Assembly: GCF_900129135.1 (NCBI RefSeq)
Contig: NZ_FQVI01000002.1
Span: 62,001-126,000 of the forward strand
DNA from: Lactonifactor longoviformis DSM 17459
GTDB taxonomy: Bacteria; Bacillota; Clostridia; Lachnospirales; Lachnospiraceae
DNA: 64,000 bases
Direction: 5' to 3'
A program made the position numbers and the translations under genes. Under the pieces are notes generated by a model that saw nothing but the letters and a program-made list of their open reading frames with translations, searched no databases and had not been told where the DNA came from. Positions 9,731 to 17,555 of the stretch are shown piece after piece. Every line of letters begins with the position of its first letter. Within the stretch, counting starts at the first letter, position 1.

Positions 9731-10504
9731 TTATGTCTCTTCGATGTTCCGTATGTACCTGCATTTCGGATACTTGGAGCAGCCATAGAATCCACGACCG
9801 GCATTCACGCCCTTTTTTGCCTGACGAAAAACAAGGGCACTTCCGCAGCGGGGGCAGATGAGAGAAGTGTCCTGCTGCTCTGTCCTGTTATACTTTTTGT
9901 GAATGCGCTCTATATGAGCCGCCTTAACCGCCTGATCCGCATGGGTCAATTCTTCCAGCATATCATACAAAGCTTCCACCTTAGTCTCGTCTGCTGCGTC
10001 ATTTGCATGATCCCAAATATCCCTCACCGCTGCATATAGCCGATCCCTTTTGATAACACGGATATCCGAACTCTCTACCGTAACCTTTTTTAGTTCGCAT
10101 CGCTCCGAAAATACTACAATAGAAAATAGTGGAATATCCTCCCCAAGGTATTGTCCAAGCCACTTGATATGCGTTCGATTCTGCTTAATAGGATTATAAA
10201 ATCGGTTTTTTTCCCGATTCGGCAGCATGGCTGTCCAATAAGTATCTTTCTCATCCCCAAAAATCCAGCCTGAATAATTTTTACTCTCTATGACGAAGAT
10301 TCCCTTTTGCGTAATAAAGACTACATCGATCTCCGATGTCTCGCCATTATCCTTCGGTACATATATATTGCGAAGTACCTGACCCTTTCGGCCTAGCAGC
10401 CTCACTAAGTTAAGCTCCCTCTCTGTCAATTTCTCTCCACGCCGTCCCACCCAGTCTGCATCAAATATACTGTCTAACAGTACGTCTAAAAGTCCCTTTG
10501 ACAT
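9731..10504 (-). CDS. NERD nuclease-related protein with topoisomerase-type zinc finger
   Basis: The protein has about 257 aa. The N-terminal NERD domain shows SEIDVVFI followed by GIFVIESKNYSG, the D...ExK pattern of nuclease-fold proteins. The C-terminus (about 215-255) has a C4 zinc ribbon (CPRCG ... GCSKYPKC) like those of topoisomerase I tails. I chose the second in-frame ATG because a GGGGGG ribosome site lies 6 bp upstream. It sits directly upstream of mcrB in the same orientation. Its role is unproven; NERD proteins are common in defense islands. Confidence 0.85.
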   Translation of the reverse strand: MSKGLLDVLLDSIFDADWVGRRGEKLTERELNLVRLLGRKGQVLRNIYVPKDNGETSEIDVVFITQKGIFVIESKNYSGWIFGDEKDTYWTAMLPNREKNRFYNPIKQNRTHIKWLGQYLGEDIPLFSIVVFSERCELKKVTVESSDIRVIKRDRLYAAVRDIWDHANDAADETKVEALYDMLEELTHADQAVKAAHIERIHKKYNRTEQQDTSLICPRCGSALVFRQAKKGVNAGRGFYGCSKYPKCRYIRNIEET

Positions 10505-10595
10505 AATATCCCCCCGCATCTATGGTACATTCTAAAATATATCTAAGTACTCTTGTGTATGTTTATAGTTCCATCTCATATCTTTCTTTTTCCTC

Positions 10596-11072
10596 TTATA
10601 ACCGCAGGACTAGTCTCTGACAGGGATAATCAAATACTATCAATTTTTCATCATCCACAAATCCGCAGGCATGATAACATGCTCTGGCAGGTATGCCTTT
10701 CGGGTCCCCCTCCCGGAAGGTAACTACAGAAATGATATCTCCGAAAGTAAACCATTCAGCCATTTTCATAATCAATCTTTTAGCCACACCCTTTTTACGA
10801 TACTCTGGATGCACAGCAAGGAAGGACAGTTCTTTTGTTTCTTTTGCGCATATAAGCAGCCCTGCTATTCTCCCGTCTTCCTCTTCCATAATAGCTTCCT
10901 CATTACTAACAGCATTGTGCACTGCCTGTAAAAATTCCTTTTCTTTATAACCGGCAAAATCATCTTTTACCAGTTCCATCATCGACACTATTTGTCTTTC
11001 ATCACTCTTTGTTACATATCTTATCAATCTTGCACCTTCTCTCCATTTAACGTTCTCTATACCTTCAATCAT
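10596..11072 (-). CDS. GNAT-family N-acetyltransferase
   Basis: The 158-aa protein has the GNAT acetyl-CoA binding motif LSFLAVHPEYRKKGVAKRLI near residues 88-108 and the ending CYHACGFVDDEKLIVFDYPCQ. No good ribosome site precedes the first ATG, and related proteins tend to start near residue 17 (LIRYVTKSDE), so the N-terminus is uncertain. The substrate cannot be read from the sequence. It stands alone among unrelated cargo genes. Confidence 0.85.
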   Translation of the reverse strand: MIEGIENVKWREGARLIRYVTKSDERQIVSMMELVKDDFAGYKEKEFLQAVHNAVSNEEAIMEEEDGRIAGLLICAKETKELSFLAVHPEYRKKGVAKRLIMKMAEWFTFGDIISVVTFREGDPKGIPARACYHACGFVDDEKLIVFDYPCQRLVLRL

Positions 11073-11130
11073 TTTTTATAATCGGTAAACAGGGGCGTCA
11101 CCTGCCCCTTTAACAGCCTCCATCTTTCCT

Positions 11131-11427
11131 CTATTCTTCCTTATATTTTTTTAAATTCTCTATCTGCATAAAGTGATCGGCTTCATTCTCTTCCTTCGTT
11201 TTTGTTGGGTCATCACGTTCATAGCGGCGGCACGGCAAATCCCCACATTTCCCACAATGCTCGTATTTCCTTTTGTTGATACAGCATTCATAAATATCAC
11301 AGCAGGAGTCTCCCGTATATTCCAGCCAGAATACCTTGCCTTTGATCTCCCGGCATCCCGGGCAATCCGCCGGGTAATACTCACAATCGGAACATATCGT
11401 ACCGCAGCAGCTCATCTTCTTTTCCAT
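11131..11427 (-). CDS. DUF3795-type cysteine-rich protein
   Basis: A protein of about 98 aa contains many paired cysteines (CCGTICSDCEYYPADCPGC, then HCGKCGDLPC), typical of DUF3795 proteins. The function is unknown; metal binding is likely from the cysteine spacing. I chose the third in-frame ATG because a GGAG site lies 9 bp upstream. Two longer starts are possible. Confidence 0.75.
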   Translation of the reverse strand: MEKKMSCCGTICSDCEYYPADCPGCREIKGKVFWLEYTGDSCCDIYECCINKRKYEHCGKCGDLPCRRYERDDPTKTKEENEADHFMQIENLKKYKEE

Positions 11428-11547
11428 ATACATATTCTCCATTCACATTTTATACAGTCACTCAATGCCGCCCGCCTGCGTCCACGCCACCTGGCACGCC
11501 TCCTTCAGATCGGCACGGGCGCGAACATTATAGTTTTTACTACAGAT

Positions 11548-12153
11548 TTATTTTCTTGCGGAAAGAAATAATACTGTACCTGTTATGTAAGATTCAATAT
11601 CAGAAAAACCAGCCGACTCCAAAAATAAATGCAGCTCTTTTTGGCTATACACCTTTACGTCTCCGGTTTTGGTAAATGGAAATACCACCGCATTGGCAAT
11701 CCACCTTACTGCCGGAAGGAAAAATGGTTCGGCAATAAAGACTTTCCCGTTCTTCTTCAATACACGCACACATTCCTTGACAAAGACCTGGGGCGTCTCA
11801 AAATGATGGAATGCGCAGGACACTGTAATGACGTCCACGCTCTCGTTTTCAAAACCAAGAGGAGCACAAGGCCCCACTGCAAATGTGCAGGCCGGGTATC
11901 TTTCCCTGGCAGCCGCAATCATATTTTCTGAAATGTCCACTCCAAAAGCATGCACTCTCTCCTTTTTGGAGAGTTCCCCAAGCAAATGCCCATTGCCGCA
12001 GGCAACGTCCAGAATAGTATCTCCTTCCCTGAGCACAGCGTTTTTAATTATCTCTTCTTTGTGGGGTCTTGTGTAACTGCCTTCTGGCGCAGAGTCATAT
12101 TCCCACGCCATGGCATTGTATACCTTTTGAGACTGTTCCGTCTTTTTTCCCAA
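11548..12153 (-). CDS. Class I SAM-dependent methyltransferase
   Basis: The 201-aa protein shows the SAM-binding motif ILDVACGNGHLLGEL near residue 48 and the later motif VDVITVSCAFHHFE, as in UbiE/YcgJ-like enzymes. The start codon is TTG (12151-12153), supported by a GGAGG site 8 bp upstream. The substrate is unknown. A sequence block upstream is shared with another gene leader near 17.5 kb. Confidence 0.88.
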   Translation of the reverse strand: MGKKTEQSQKVYNAMAWEYDSAPEGSYTRPHKEEIIKNAVLREGDTILDVACGNGHLLGELSKKERVHAFGVDISENMIAAARERYPACTFAVGPCAPLGFENESVDVITVSCAFHHFETPQVFVKECVRVLKKNGKVFIAEPFFLPAVRWIANAVVFPFTKTGDVKVYSQKELHLFLESAGFSDIESYITGTVLFLSARK

Positions 12154-12188
12154 ATCGATTCCTCCAAAATTCTATTTCCTGCTGAATT

Positions 12189-12230
12189 CAGTTTACTACA
12201 TTTGAGATGAAGCGTCCATAAAAGCAGTTA
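12189..12230. repeat. Dispersed leader repeat, copy A
   Basis: About 42 bp beginning CAGTTTACTACATTT and containing CGTCCATAA recurs in the same orientation at 17462-17502. Copy A lies upstream of the methyltransferase gene. The shared 15-bp start and later matches are too good for chance, but its function is unknown. Confidence 0.6.
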
Positions 12231-12278
12231 GCCGGATATGAAAAAAATGTCTGGCACTTGTTTTGCCAAACAAAATAA

Positions 12279-12325
12279 AGGGATTTGCCGGATGGTATTC
12301 TTTGTTCTTTGTCCGGCAAATCCCT
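12279..12325. terminator. Strong hairpin terminator after the DUF3786 gene
   Basis: The arms AGGGATTTGCCGGA and TCCGGCAAATCCCT form a 14-bp stem. It is followed by CTTTTT on the plus strand and by a T-rich TTTATTTTG on the minus strand. It can stop transcription from the DUF3786 gene that ends at 12360. Confidence 0.8.
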
Positions 12326-12359
12326 CTTTTTAAACGATTCGGTCTTATCTCTGTATCCT

Positions 12360-13004
12360 TTAGGGCAAAACTTTATTTATCTCATCTCGTAATCGGTTCA
12401 ACATATGTGAAATAGCAAACATAAGAGTCTCATAATGCATATAATCAAGAATATTTCTATCCACCAGAATTTGCAGACTTGCGGGAAATTCTTCATCGGA
12501 TTCCCAAAACCTCAAAACTACCGGAAGAAAAGGAAACAAGTCGAGCTCATAGGCAACATCCCCCTTTTCCACCTTTCTTCCCTTAAGCCTTTCACATGCA
12601 AGGGCCAAGGCATCCTTTTTCCCGTCGAAATACTTCCCGGCATCCTGAAAAAAATCGCTTCCTTTTGCCAATGTGCCGCCCTGTACTGCAGAAAGGCTTC
12701 CCACATTTACCCACTCACAGGCAAGATGGCAGTTCTCTTTGGAACAGCAGAGCACATCATATAAGGTCATGGCTTCGTTGTAGTCAGCCTCTCCTTCCGT
12801 TTGAAAAGCATCCTCTGACCAGCTTACCTGCCCGTTCAGACGGCTGATACGATATTGCCGGTTCAGACAGCAAATATACAGATAGTTTTTATCCTGCGTC
12901 AGTCCAAACTTCCGGATCATCTCTTCCTGATCGTATTGCAGGAATACATCTGCCATATTGTTTTTCATTTTTTCATAATTGGAAATACCCTGTTCTATTT
13001 TCAT
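12360..13004 (-). CDS. DUF3786 domain protein
   Basis: The 214-aa protein matches DUF3786, with the family end ELDLFPFLPVVLRFWESDEEFPASLQIL and DYMHYETLMF near residues 150-195. Members occur in Clostridia and anaerobes and may be linked to metal or corrinoid metabolism, but no activity is established. The gene starts only 17 bp after the end of a decayed RAMP gene fragment and is followed by a strong terminator. Confidence 0.75.
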   Translation of the reverse strand: MKIEQGISNYEKMKNNMADVFLQYDQEEMIRKFGLTQDKNYLYICCLNRQYRISRLNGQVSWSEDAFQTEGEADYNEAMTLYDVLCCSKENCHLACEWVNVGSLSAVQGGTLAKGSDFFQDAGKYFDGKKDALALACERLKGRKVEKGDVAYELDLFPFLPVVLRFWESDEEFPASLQILVDRNILDYMHYETLMFAISHMLNRLRDEINKVLP

Positions 13005-13020
13005 ATGCTTCCTTTATCTT

Positions 13021-13215
13021 TTACTTCTGATCTTTCCTGGCATCTTCATCTGCTTTTGAAGTACTATCTAAATATTAACATTCCCTTTTTTATTTGTAAA
13101 CCTTTGATGAGAGGCGGTATCGATCTTCTGGGATTTCCCGCGGGGAGGCCGGCTGTCGAGATTCCGGATACCATTTTAACCGGTAACGACTGGCAGATGT
13201 ACAACAATATTATAC
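13021..13215 (-). pseudogene. 3' remnant of a TIGR03986-like RAMP gene
   Basis: On the minus strand this stretch encodes, in two frames, IDTASHQRFTNKKG and then SKADEDARKDQK followed by a stop at 13021-13023. The intact gene at 27565-29058 ends with INETASHQWFKNNKKG and PKADEDARKN. The nucleotide match also continues upstream (RNLDSRPP against RNVQYPSV). An indel between the two parts and an in-frame stop further up show decay. It is the last 60 or so codons of a second copy of the type III-associated gene, 14 kb away in the same orientation. Confidence 0.8.
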
Positions 13216-13280
13216 TTAACGGTCAATACAGGTGCGTTTTTACCATTAAGTATAACTATTGATTGACTCCTCTCATATTA

Positions 13281-13300
13281 TACGGTAAAATATTACCATA
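13281..13300 (+). promoter_or_regulatory. Palindromic operator at the XRE gene promoter
   Basis: TAcGGTAA-N4-TTACCaTA is an imperfect 20-bp palindrome between a TATTAT -10-like box (13276-13281) and the AGGAGG ribosome site. Its position suits autorepression by the small XRE protein encoded immediately downstream. Confidence 0.5.
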
Positions 13301-13312
13301 GGAGGCAAAAAA

Positions 13313-13624
13313 ATGGGTCTTGAAAAAATCGCTGAATTTAAAAAGAAATTGGGATTAACAAATGCAGAACTTGCAGAAAGATCTGGTGTACCTCTTGGCA
13401 CTATAAATAAAATACTCAGTGGCGCTACCAAAGATCCTAAGTTAGAGACCCTTAAATCCATTGCTGGAATACTTGGCCTGACTCTTAATGATTTCGATGA
13501 TTCTGTCATTAATAAAAATGAACCAACCTATGACGATGTTGAAACGCTTATAATCAAAACTGGGAAAAACATGTCTAAGGAACAGAAATTGCATTTAATA
13601 CAACTTTTGTCCGAAACAAAATAA
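13313..13624 (+). CDS. Small XRE-family transcriptional regulator
   Basis: The 103-aa protein has a full Cro/CI helix-turn-helix at residues 6-60 (NAELAERSGVPLGTINKILSGATKDPKLETL) and a short C-terminal tail with no peptidase domain. An AGGAGG site lies just upstream. It is one of only two plus-strand genes in island part 1 and precedes the DUF4352 gene in the same orientation. It probably represses itself and its neighbor through the palindrome at its start; that is inferred. Confidence 0.9.
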   Translation: MGLEKIAEFKKKLGLTNAELAERSGVPLGTINKILSGATKDPKLETLKSIAGILGLTLNDFDDSVINKNEPTYDDVETLIIKTGKNMSKEQKLHLIQLLSETK

Positions 13625-13783
13625 ATCGGGAGAATCCTTTGTGAAAGAAGGAGATACATAAGTTATTTAAATAAGAGTCGATTCATCCGGGGCTGCTCTA
13701 TAACGTAACTGCTATCCGTTTTTAATGAATTAATCGCTTTGGCGTTTAATAAAAATATTATTCAATAAGAGGAGGAGTTTTAA

Positions 13784-14353
13784 GTGAGTAGAGAAAAGAA
13801 AAAGGGAAGTTGTCTTAAAACCGCATTGATCGTTATCGTTGTACTTGCCATTCTAGGAGTAATTGGAACTGCTTTGGGTAAAAAAGATGACAAGGTTAAA
13901 GACGCGACCGCTGGAAAAGGAGACGCAAAATCCGAAGAAACTAAGGAAAAAACGGAATTTGCCATAGGAGAAACAGCTGAACAAAAAGGGATTCAGATCA
14001 CTCTGTTATCCACTACTGAATCAAGTGGTAATGAGTTTACGACACCTGATGAGGGTAATGTATTTTTATTGTGCGAGTTCGAGATTACGAATAATTCAGA
14101 AAAAGATATTGCTATCAGTTCAATAGCCAGTTTTGAAGCATACTGCGATGATTACTCAATAAACCAAGATATTTTAGGTTTACAGGTATCAGAAGCTGAA
14201 GGAAAAAATCAGCTTGACGGTTCTGTTGCTGCCGGGAAGAAGATGAATGGAATAATTGCATATCAGGTACCTGCCGAATGGAGTACCATGGAAATTAAAG
14301 TCTCTCCAGACTTTTGGTCAAGCAAAGATATTACATTCGTATTTAACAAATAA
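13784..14353 (+). CDS. Membrane-anchored DUF4352 protein
   Basis: The 189-aa protein starts at a GTG with an AGGAGGAG site 9 bp upstream. Residues 12-31 form a transmembrane anchor, followed by a charged low-complexity linker (about 33-62) and an extracellular Ig-like DUF4352 domain (IGETAEQKGIQITLL ... FLLCEFEITNNSEKDIAI). Such proteins are usually cell-surface proteins of unknown function on mobile or accessory DNA. Confidence 0.85.
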   Translation: MSREKKKGSCLKTALIVIVVLAILGVIGTALGKKDDKVKDATAGKGDAKSEETKEKTEFAIGETAEQKGIQITLLSTTESSGNEFTTPDEGNVFLLCEFEITNNSEKDIAISSIASFEAYCDDYSINQDILGLQVSEAEGKNQLDGSVAAGKKMNGIIAYQVPAEWSTMEIKVSPDFWSSKDITFVFNK

Positions 14354-14364
14354 TTTCATAAAAG

Positions 14365-14390
14365 CCGGCCCCTGCTCCAACAGGGACCGG
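14365..14390 (+). terminator. Hairpin after the DUF4352 gene
   Basis: The arms CCGGCCCCTG and CAGGGACCGG form a stem with one mismatch 11 bp after the stop codon. There is no long T run, so its strength as a terminator is uncertain. Confidence 0.5.
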
Positions 14391-14478
14391 ATGCGTAACA
14401 TAGTTTGCGTCTTTTAAAACAAACAGCTCTTTCTTGAAAAGTATGAGAAACTAATTCTTTTTCAGGAAGGAGCTTTTT

Positions 14479-14595
14479 ATAACTATTGCAAAAGAACAAT
14501 TATGACAGATTATTGCAGACAATAATGTTAACGTAACCAACCATGGCGTGAAGAAACGGCACAGAACAGAAAAGCAATTACTGCTGAGTTTCTAA
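14479..14595 (+). pseudogene. Possible IS256-type transposase N-terminal remnant
   Basis: After a strong AGGAAGGAG site, the frame reads TIAKEQL, a stop, then QIIADNNVN, with ATA where a start codon is expected. This resembles the first residues of IS256-family transposases, but the rest does not. It is a short, damaged fragment and the assignment is weak. The stretch from 14396 to 14807 holds only this, a hairpin and a promoter-like TATAAT near 14777. Confidence 0.3.
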
Positions 14596-14608
14596 ACTTA
14601 TTTCCATA

Positions 14609-14644
14609 ACCGCTAACTTTCAAGGATAACTGGAAGTTAGCGGT
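14609..14644. terminator. Hairpin in the gap before the collagen-like gene
   Basis: The arms ACCGCTAACTT and AAGTTAGCGGT pair around a loop, followed by a short pyrimidine stretch. Together with the broken fragment before it, it looks like a leftover from a lost gene or element. Confidence 0.45.
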
Positions 14645-14807
14645 CTTTCGATACACGGTAATTACACAACTTTATATTTTGCCCGGGTAATCAGATGTGA
14701 TATTAATTTTTACAGTATTCACCCGTATCCTGCTTTAGTCTAAAATATCATGATGCTCAATGGTGTTGCAATTTGTTATAATGGGAGGAAACTATTATAC
14801 CGTCTTA

Positions 14808-15953
14808 TTATAGAAATGGTGAAATTCGTTTCACCGTAAGCGCAGCGTTTGTAAGCTGGGACAAATTGAACCTTGCAGCATCAGTCGACAAAAATGCCAA
14901 GTCAACCTGACCGCTCAGGTATTCAATGATGCTTCCCTGCAATATTGTGTCTTCCGTTGTAGATAATGTGCTATATTGCATTGTAGAATCGATAAAAGTG
15001 TCATTCTGCCGTACTCCCGCAGAAATTGTCTGGTCCGGCACATCAACTGGGGCGATACGGATCATGTAATTGATTTCATATTCGCCTGGAAAATAAATCT
15101 GCAGTCCGTTTGTAACTGTCCCAACATCAAAAGAAGGCATAAAATTGTTAAGCTGCACCTGTTCAATCTGGTCAATGGCAGTAAAAGCAAACGTTTGCAT
15201 CATGTTGGAATAAATACCGCCGAATGCAGTTTCCCTTGCTTTTCCGTCTATTTCTACAGTCGCTGGATTGTCAAATATATTAATGTTAAGATTAGGAGAT
15301 ATAAAGTTTAACTCCTCTCCAAATCGGATGGGTATTGGACCACCATTACCATTGATATAAAACAAAACATCTCCTGGATGAAAGGTGCCCTCAGGGCCTT
15401 GTTCTCCCTGAGGACCAGATTCACCCTGCGGGCCTTGTTCGCCTTGAGGACCTGGTTCGCCTTGCAGACCCCGTTCCCCCTGCGGACCTGGTTCGCCTTG
15501 CAGACCCCGTTCTCCCTGCGGGCCTGATTCGCCTTGCAGCCCTCGTTCTCCCCGGGGGCCTGGTTCGCCTTGGGGACCCTGTTCGCCCTGCGGGCCGGCA
15601 TCACCTTGCAGACCTTGTTCCCCTTGAGGACCTGGTTCGCCTTGCAGCCCTCGTTCTCCCTGAGGGCCTCGTTCGCCTTGGGGACCTGGTTGACCCTGGG
15701 GACCCTGTTCTCCCTTCGGACCTGGTTGACCCTGGGGACCCTGTTCTCCCTTCGGACCTGGTTCGCCCTGGGGACCCTGTTCTCCCTTCGGACCTGGTTG
15801 CCCCTGGGGACCCTGTTCTCCCTTCGGACCTGGTTCGCCCTGGGGACCCTGTTCTCCCTTCGGACCTGGTTCGCCCTGCGGGCCACGGCAGCATCCGCAA
15901 TTGCAGCAATTGCAACTATTTTTATGATAATTTCCATCCTTGCTATTATTCAT
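14808..15953 (-). CDS. BclA-like collagen-repeat surface glycoprotein
   Basis: The protein has about 381 aa. A cysteine-rich N-terminus (CNCCNCGCC) is followed by about 56 Gly-X-Y triplets, mainly GPQGEP and GPKGEQ hexads. A C-terminal globular part of about 180 aa is rich in beta strands like the BclA/C1q-TNF-like trimerization heads. Such proteins decorate the exosporium or spore surface of Clostridia and Bacilli. I chose the ATG at 15951-15953 because AAAGG lies 8 bp upstream. The 18-bp DNA periodicity of the repeats makes length variation likely. Confidence 0.85.
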   Translation of the reverse strand: MNNSKDGNYHKNSCNCCNCGCCRGPQGEPGPKGEQGPQGEPGPKGEQGPQGQPGPKGEQGPQGEPGPKGEQGPQGQPGPKGEQGPQGQPGPQGERGPQGERGLQGEPGPQGEQGLQGDAGPQGEQGPQGEPGPRGERGLQGESGPQGERGLQGEPGPQGERGLQGEPGPQGEQGPQGESGPQGEQGPEGTFHPGDVLFYINGNGGPIPIRFGEELNFISPNLNINIFDNPATVEIDGKARETAFGGIYSNMMQTFAFTAIDQIEQVQLNNFMPSFDVGTVTNGLQIYFPGEYEINYMIRIAPVDVPDQTISAGVRQNDTFIDSTMQYSTLSTTEDTILQGSIIEYLSGQVDLAFLSTDAARFNLSQLTNAALTVKRISPFL

Positions 15954-16159
15954 ATACATATCCTTTCTTTTTTTATGCATACAGGAAACCACATGCATAA
16001 GAACTGTATACTATAAGTCTATGCTGGAGGTAAAAATAGTTTATATTTCTGTAACTGCAAATATTTGGTTCTGCTCTATCCATAACAGGGCTGCTGAAGC
16101 TGGAAGATAGAAAAGGAAAGTCGCTGAAAAAGGGCTTTCATGGGGACAAATCTACTGTC

Positions 16160-16567
16160 TCATCTAAATAGGCTATTCTGCATTTTTTTAATCAACGCTA
16201 TATCAGCTGGCAACCAATCTACAGTATATAATTCATCTTTGTTAAGCCATCTTCCTTCTTCCGCTTCTTTGAGCATAATTTTCCTATCTGCCACAACACA
16301 CCAGAAGCAATCCATACTTAAATGGAAAGTAGGGTAATCATACTCAACGGTATCAATCAATGCACCGACTTCGACTTTTACATCAAGTTCTTCTTGCATT
16401 TCTCTTATCAGAGCCTGCTGAGGTGTTTCACCGTCTTCAATTTTTCCTCCGGGAAATTCCCATTGTCCCTTGAATTCACCATATCCTCTGGCAGTGGCAA
16501 AAATCTTAGTTGTACTTTCGAAAGAATCACAAATAACTGCCGCTACTACTTTTGTTGTTTTCACCAC
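16160..16567 (-). CDS. Nudix hydrolase, MutT-like
   Basis: The 135-aa enzyme carries a complete Nudix box, GGKIEDGETPQQALIREMQEEL (GX5EX7REXXEE), near residues 39-60, and the MutT-like start TTKVVAAVI. Enzymes of this class hydrolyse oxidized or unusual nucleoside triphosphates such as 8-oxo-dGTP or 5-methyl-CTP. Its start is 1 bp from the stop of the SRA-like gene, so the two are probably co-translated. A role in removing modified nucleotides would fit that neighbor but is inferred. Confidence 0.88.
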   Translation of the reverse strand: MVKTTKVVAAVICDSFESTTKIFATARGYGEFKGQWEFPGGKIEDGETPQQALIREMQEELDVKVEVGALIDTVEYDYPTFHLSMDCFWCVVADRKIMLKEAEEGRWLNKDELYTVDWLPADIALIKKMQNSLFR

Positions 16568-16568
16568 A

Positions 16569-17339
16569 TTATTCCTCTAAATGCTGTTTTCTTAATCTGA
16601 ACTTATACTCTTTGCGAACATTCCCGGATTCATCTTTGTCATCTTCATATGTATAATTCACCAAAGAAAATACACCTTGATAATAATATTCCTGTGGTGA
16701 GAATTTAACAAACAAATGTATTATTTTTCCGTCACGCTCTGCATCTACAATTGCTCTGTTACCAATAGTCATCTGCTGGTGGCCAGTTTTTCCTTCGCCA
16801 GAATACATATAATCCCCATCGGAAGTCCAATGGTCATGATATACAAAACCAGCCTTCTTTTTATCTACCGAAGAAATGAGAACTACTGTTGACGATGTTC
16901 TATTAATTCCCCGGCCAAAGCCAGCAATCTTAATTCCAAATTGTTCTTCTACTTGTTGATAGGTGAGAACAGGCTGTCTTGCTAAATGCCTTACATTATA
17001 ATCAGGGCCAAATCCATCCTCAATTCCTTTTCTATTTCTTTTCACAAGAACAGTTTGTCCATCTGTTATGTGACGTTCTTCTTCCGTCTTACGTGCTTCC
17101 TCTGCTGCTTGTTGCTGCATTTTTGCAGCCAATTTTTTGTTATTGACTTCTTTCATAATTTCAGCTTGCACCGATGAATCTTCGGCCTCTATAAACTGTT
17201 CAAAAGCATCTGGGTATATAAACTTTGATTCTTTAGCTGCAAAATTGATTGTCAAATGATTGTCTGAAACCTCAGTTATTATACCTATCCCAAAAACCTT
17301 ATGTTTTACTTTTATATTTAATATATCTGCAATTCTCAC
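16569..17339 (-). CDS. SRA/YDG-like modified-DNA reader with PcrA-tail domain
   Basis: The 256-aa protein begins with a small beta domain (VKHKVFGIGIITEV, about residues 10-50) like the Tudor-like C-terminus of PcrA/UvrD. A charged helix follows at about 55-95. The C-terminal part (about 115-235) contains GINRTSSTVVLISS, YHDHWTSDGDYMYSGEG and AIVDAERDGK, as in the base-recognition domains of ScoMcrA-type restriction enzymes. No HNH motif is visible, so it has no obvious nuclease of its own. It is in an operon with the Nudix gene. Confidence 0.65.
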   Translation of the reverse strand: MRIADILNIKVKHKVFGIGIITEVSDNHLTINFAAKESKFIYPDAFEQFIEAEDSSVQAEIMKEVNNKKLAAKMQQQAAEEARKTEEERHITDGQTVLVKRNRKGIEDGFGPDYNVRHLARQPVLTYQQVEEQFGIKIAGFGRGINRTSSTVVLISSVDKKKAGFVYHDHWTSDGDYMYSGEGKTGHQQMTIGNRAIVDAERDGKIIHLFVKFSPQEYYYQGVFSLVNYTYEDDKDESGNVRKEYKFRLRKQHLEE

Positions 17340-17352
17340 TATAATAATCCAC

Positions 17353-17433
17353 CTATGCCTTATAAATTTCTAGTGCTTCTGTTGCCATTCTGTCATCGTT
17401 AGGTGTAAGATATCGAATTTCCACTGTGGTCAT
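17353..17433 (-). pseudogene. N-terminal GNAT-like gene fragment
   Basis: On the minus strand a GGAA-preceded ATG opens a frame reading MTTVEIRYLTPNDDRMA and stopping after 26 codons. The start looks like the first residues of GNAT acetyltransferases common in Clostridia, after which similarity is lost. It follows copy B of the leader repeat. Confidence 0.4.
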
Positions 17434-17461
17434 TTCCGTAACTTCCCATTTTTTCTATGAG

Positions 17462-17502
17462 CAGTTTACTACATTTACGTGAACCGTCCATAATAGTAGT
17501 TA
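17462..17502. repeat. Dispersed leader repeat, copy B
   Basis: This is the second copy of the block at 12189-12230, with CAGTTTACTACATTT identical and the rest partly diverged. It lies just upstream, on the minus strand, of the GNAT-like fragment. Both copies therefore precede short cargo genes in the same orientation. Confidence 0.6.
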
Positions 17503-17555
17503 TTCTGCGCCGTTGCGTAAAAGCGTTTTGTAGAAACGGCAGTCTTGTAATACGC

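Noticed and set aside
11462-11530. GC-rich patch with a short coding-like minus-strand frame
   Set aside because: About 22 codons without start or recognisable family; too little to call.
15400-15890. Regular 18-36 bp DNA repeats resembling an array
   Set aside because: They are codon-level repeats of the collagen-like protein, in frame and without unique spacers.
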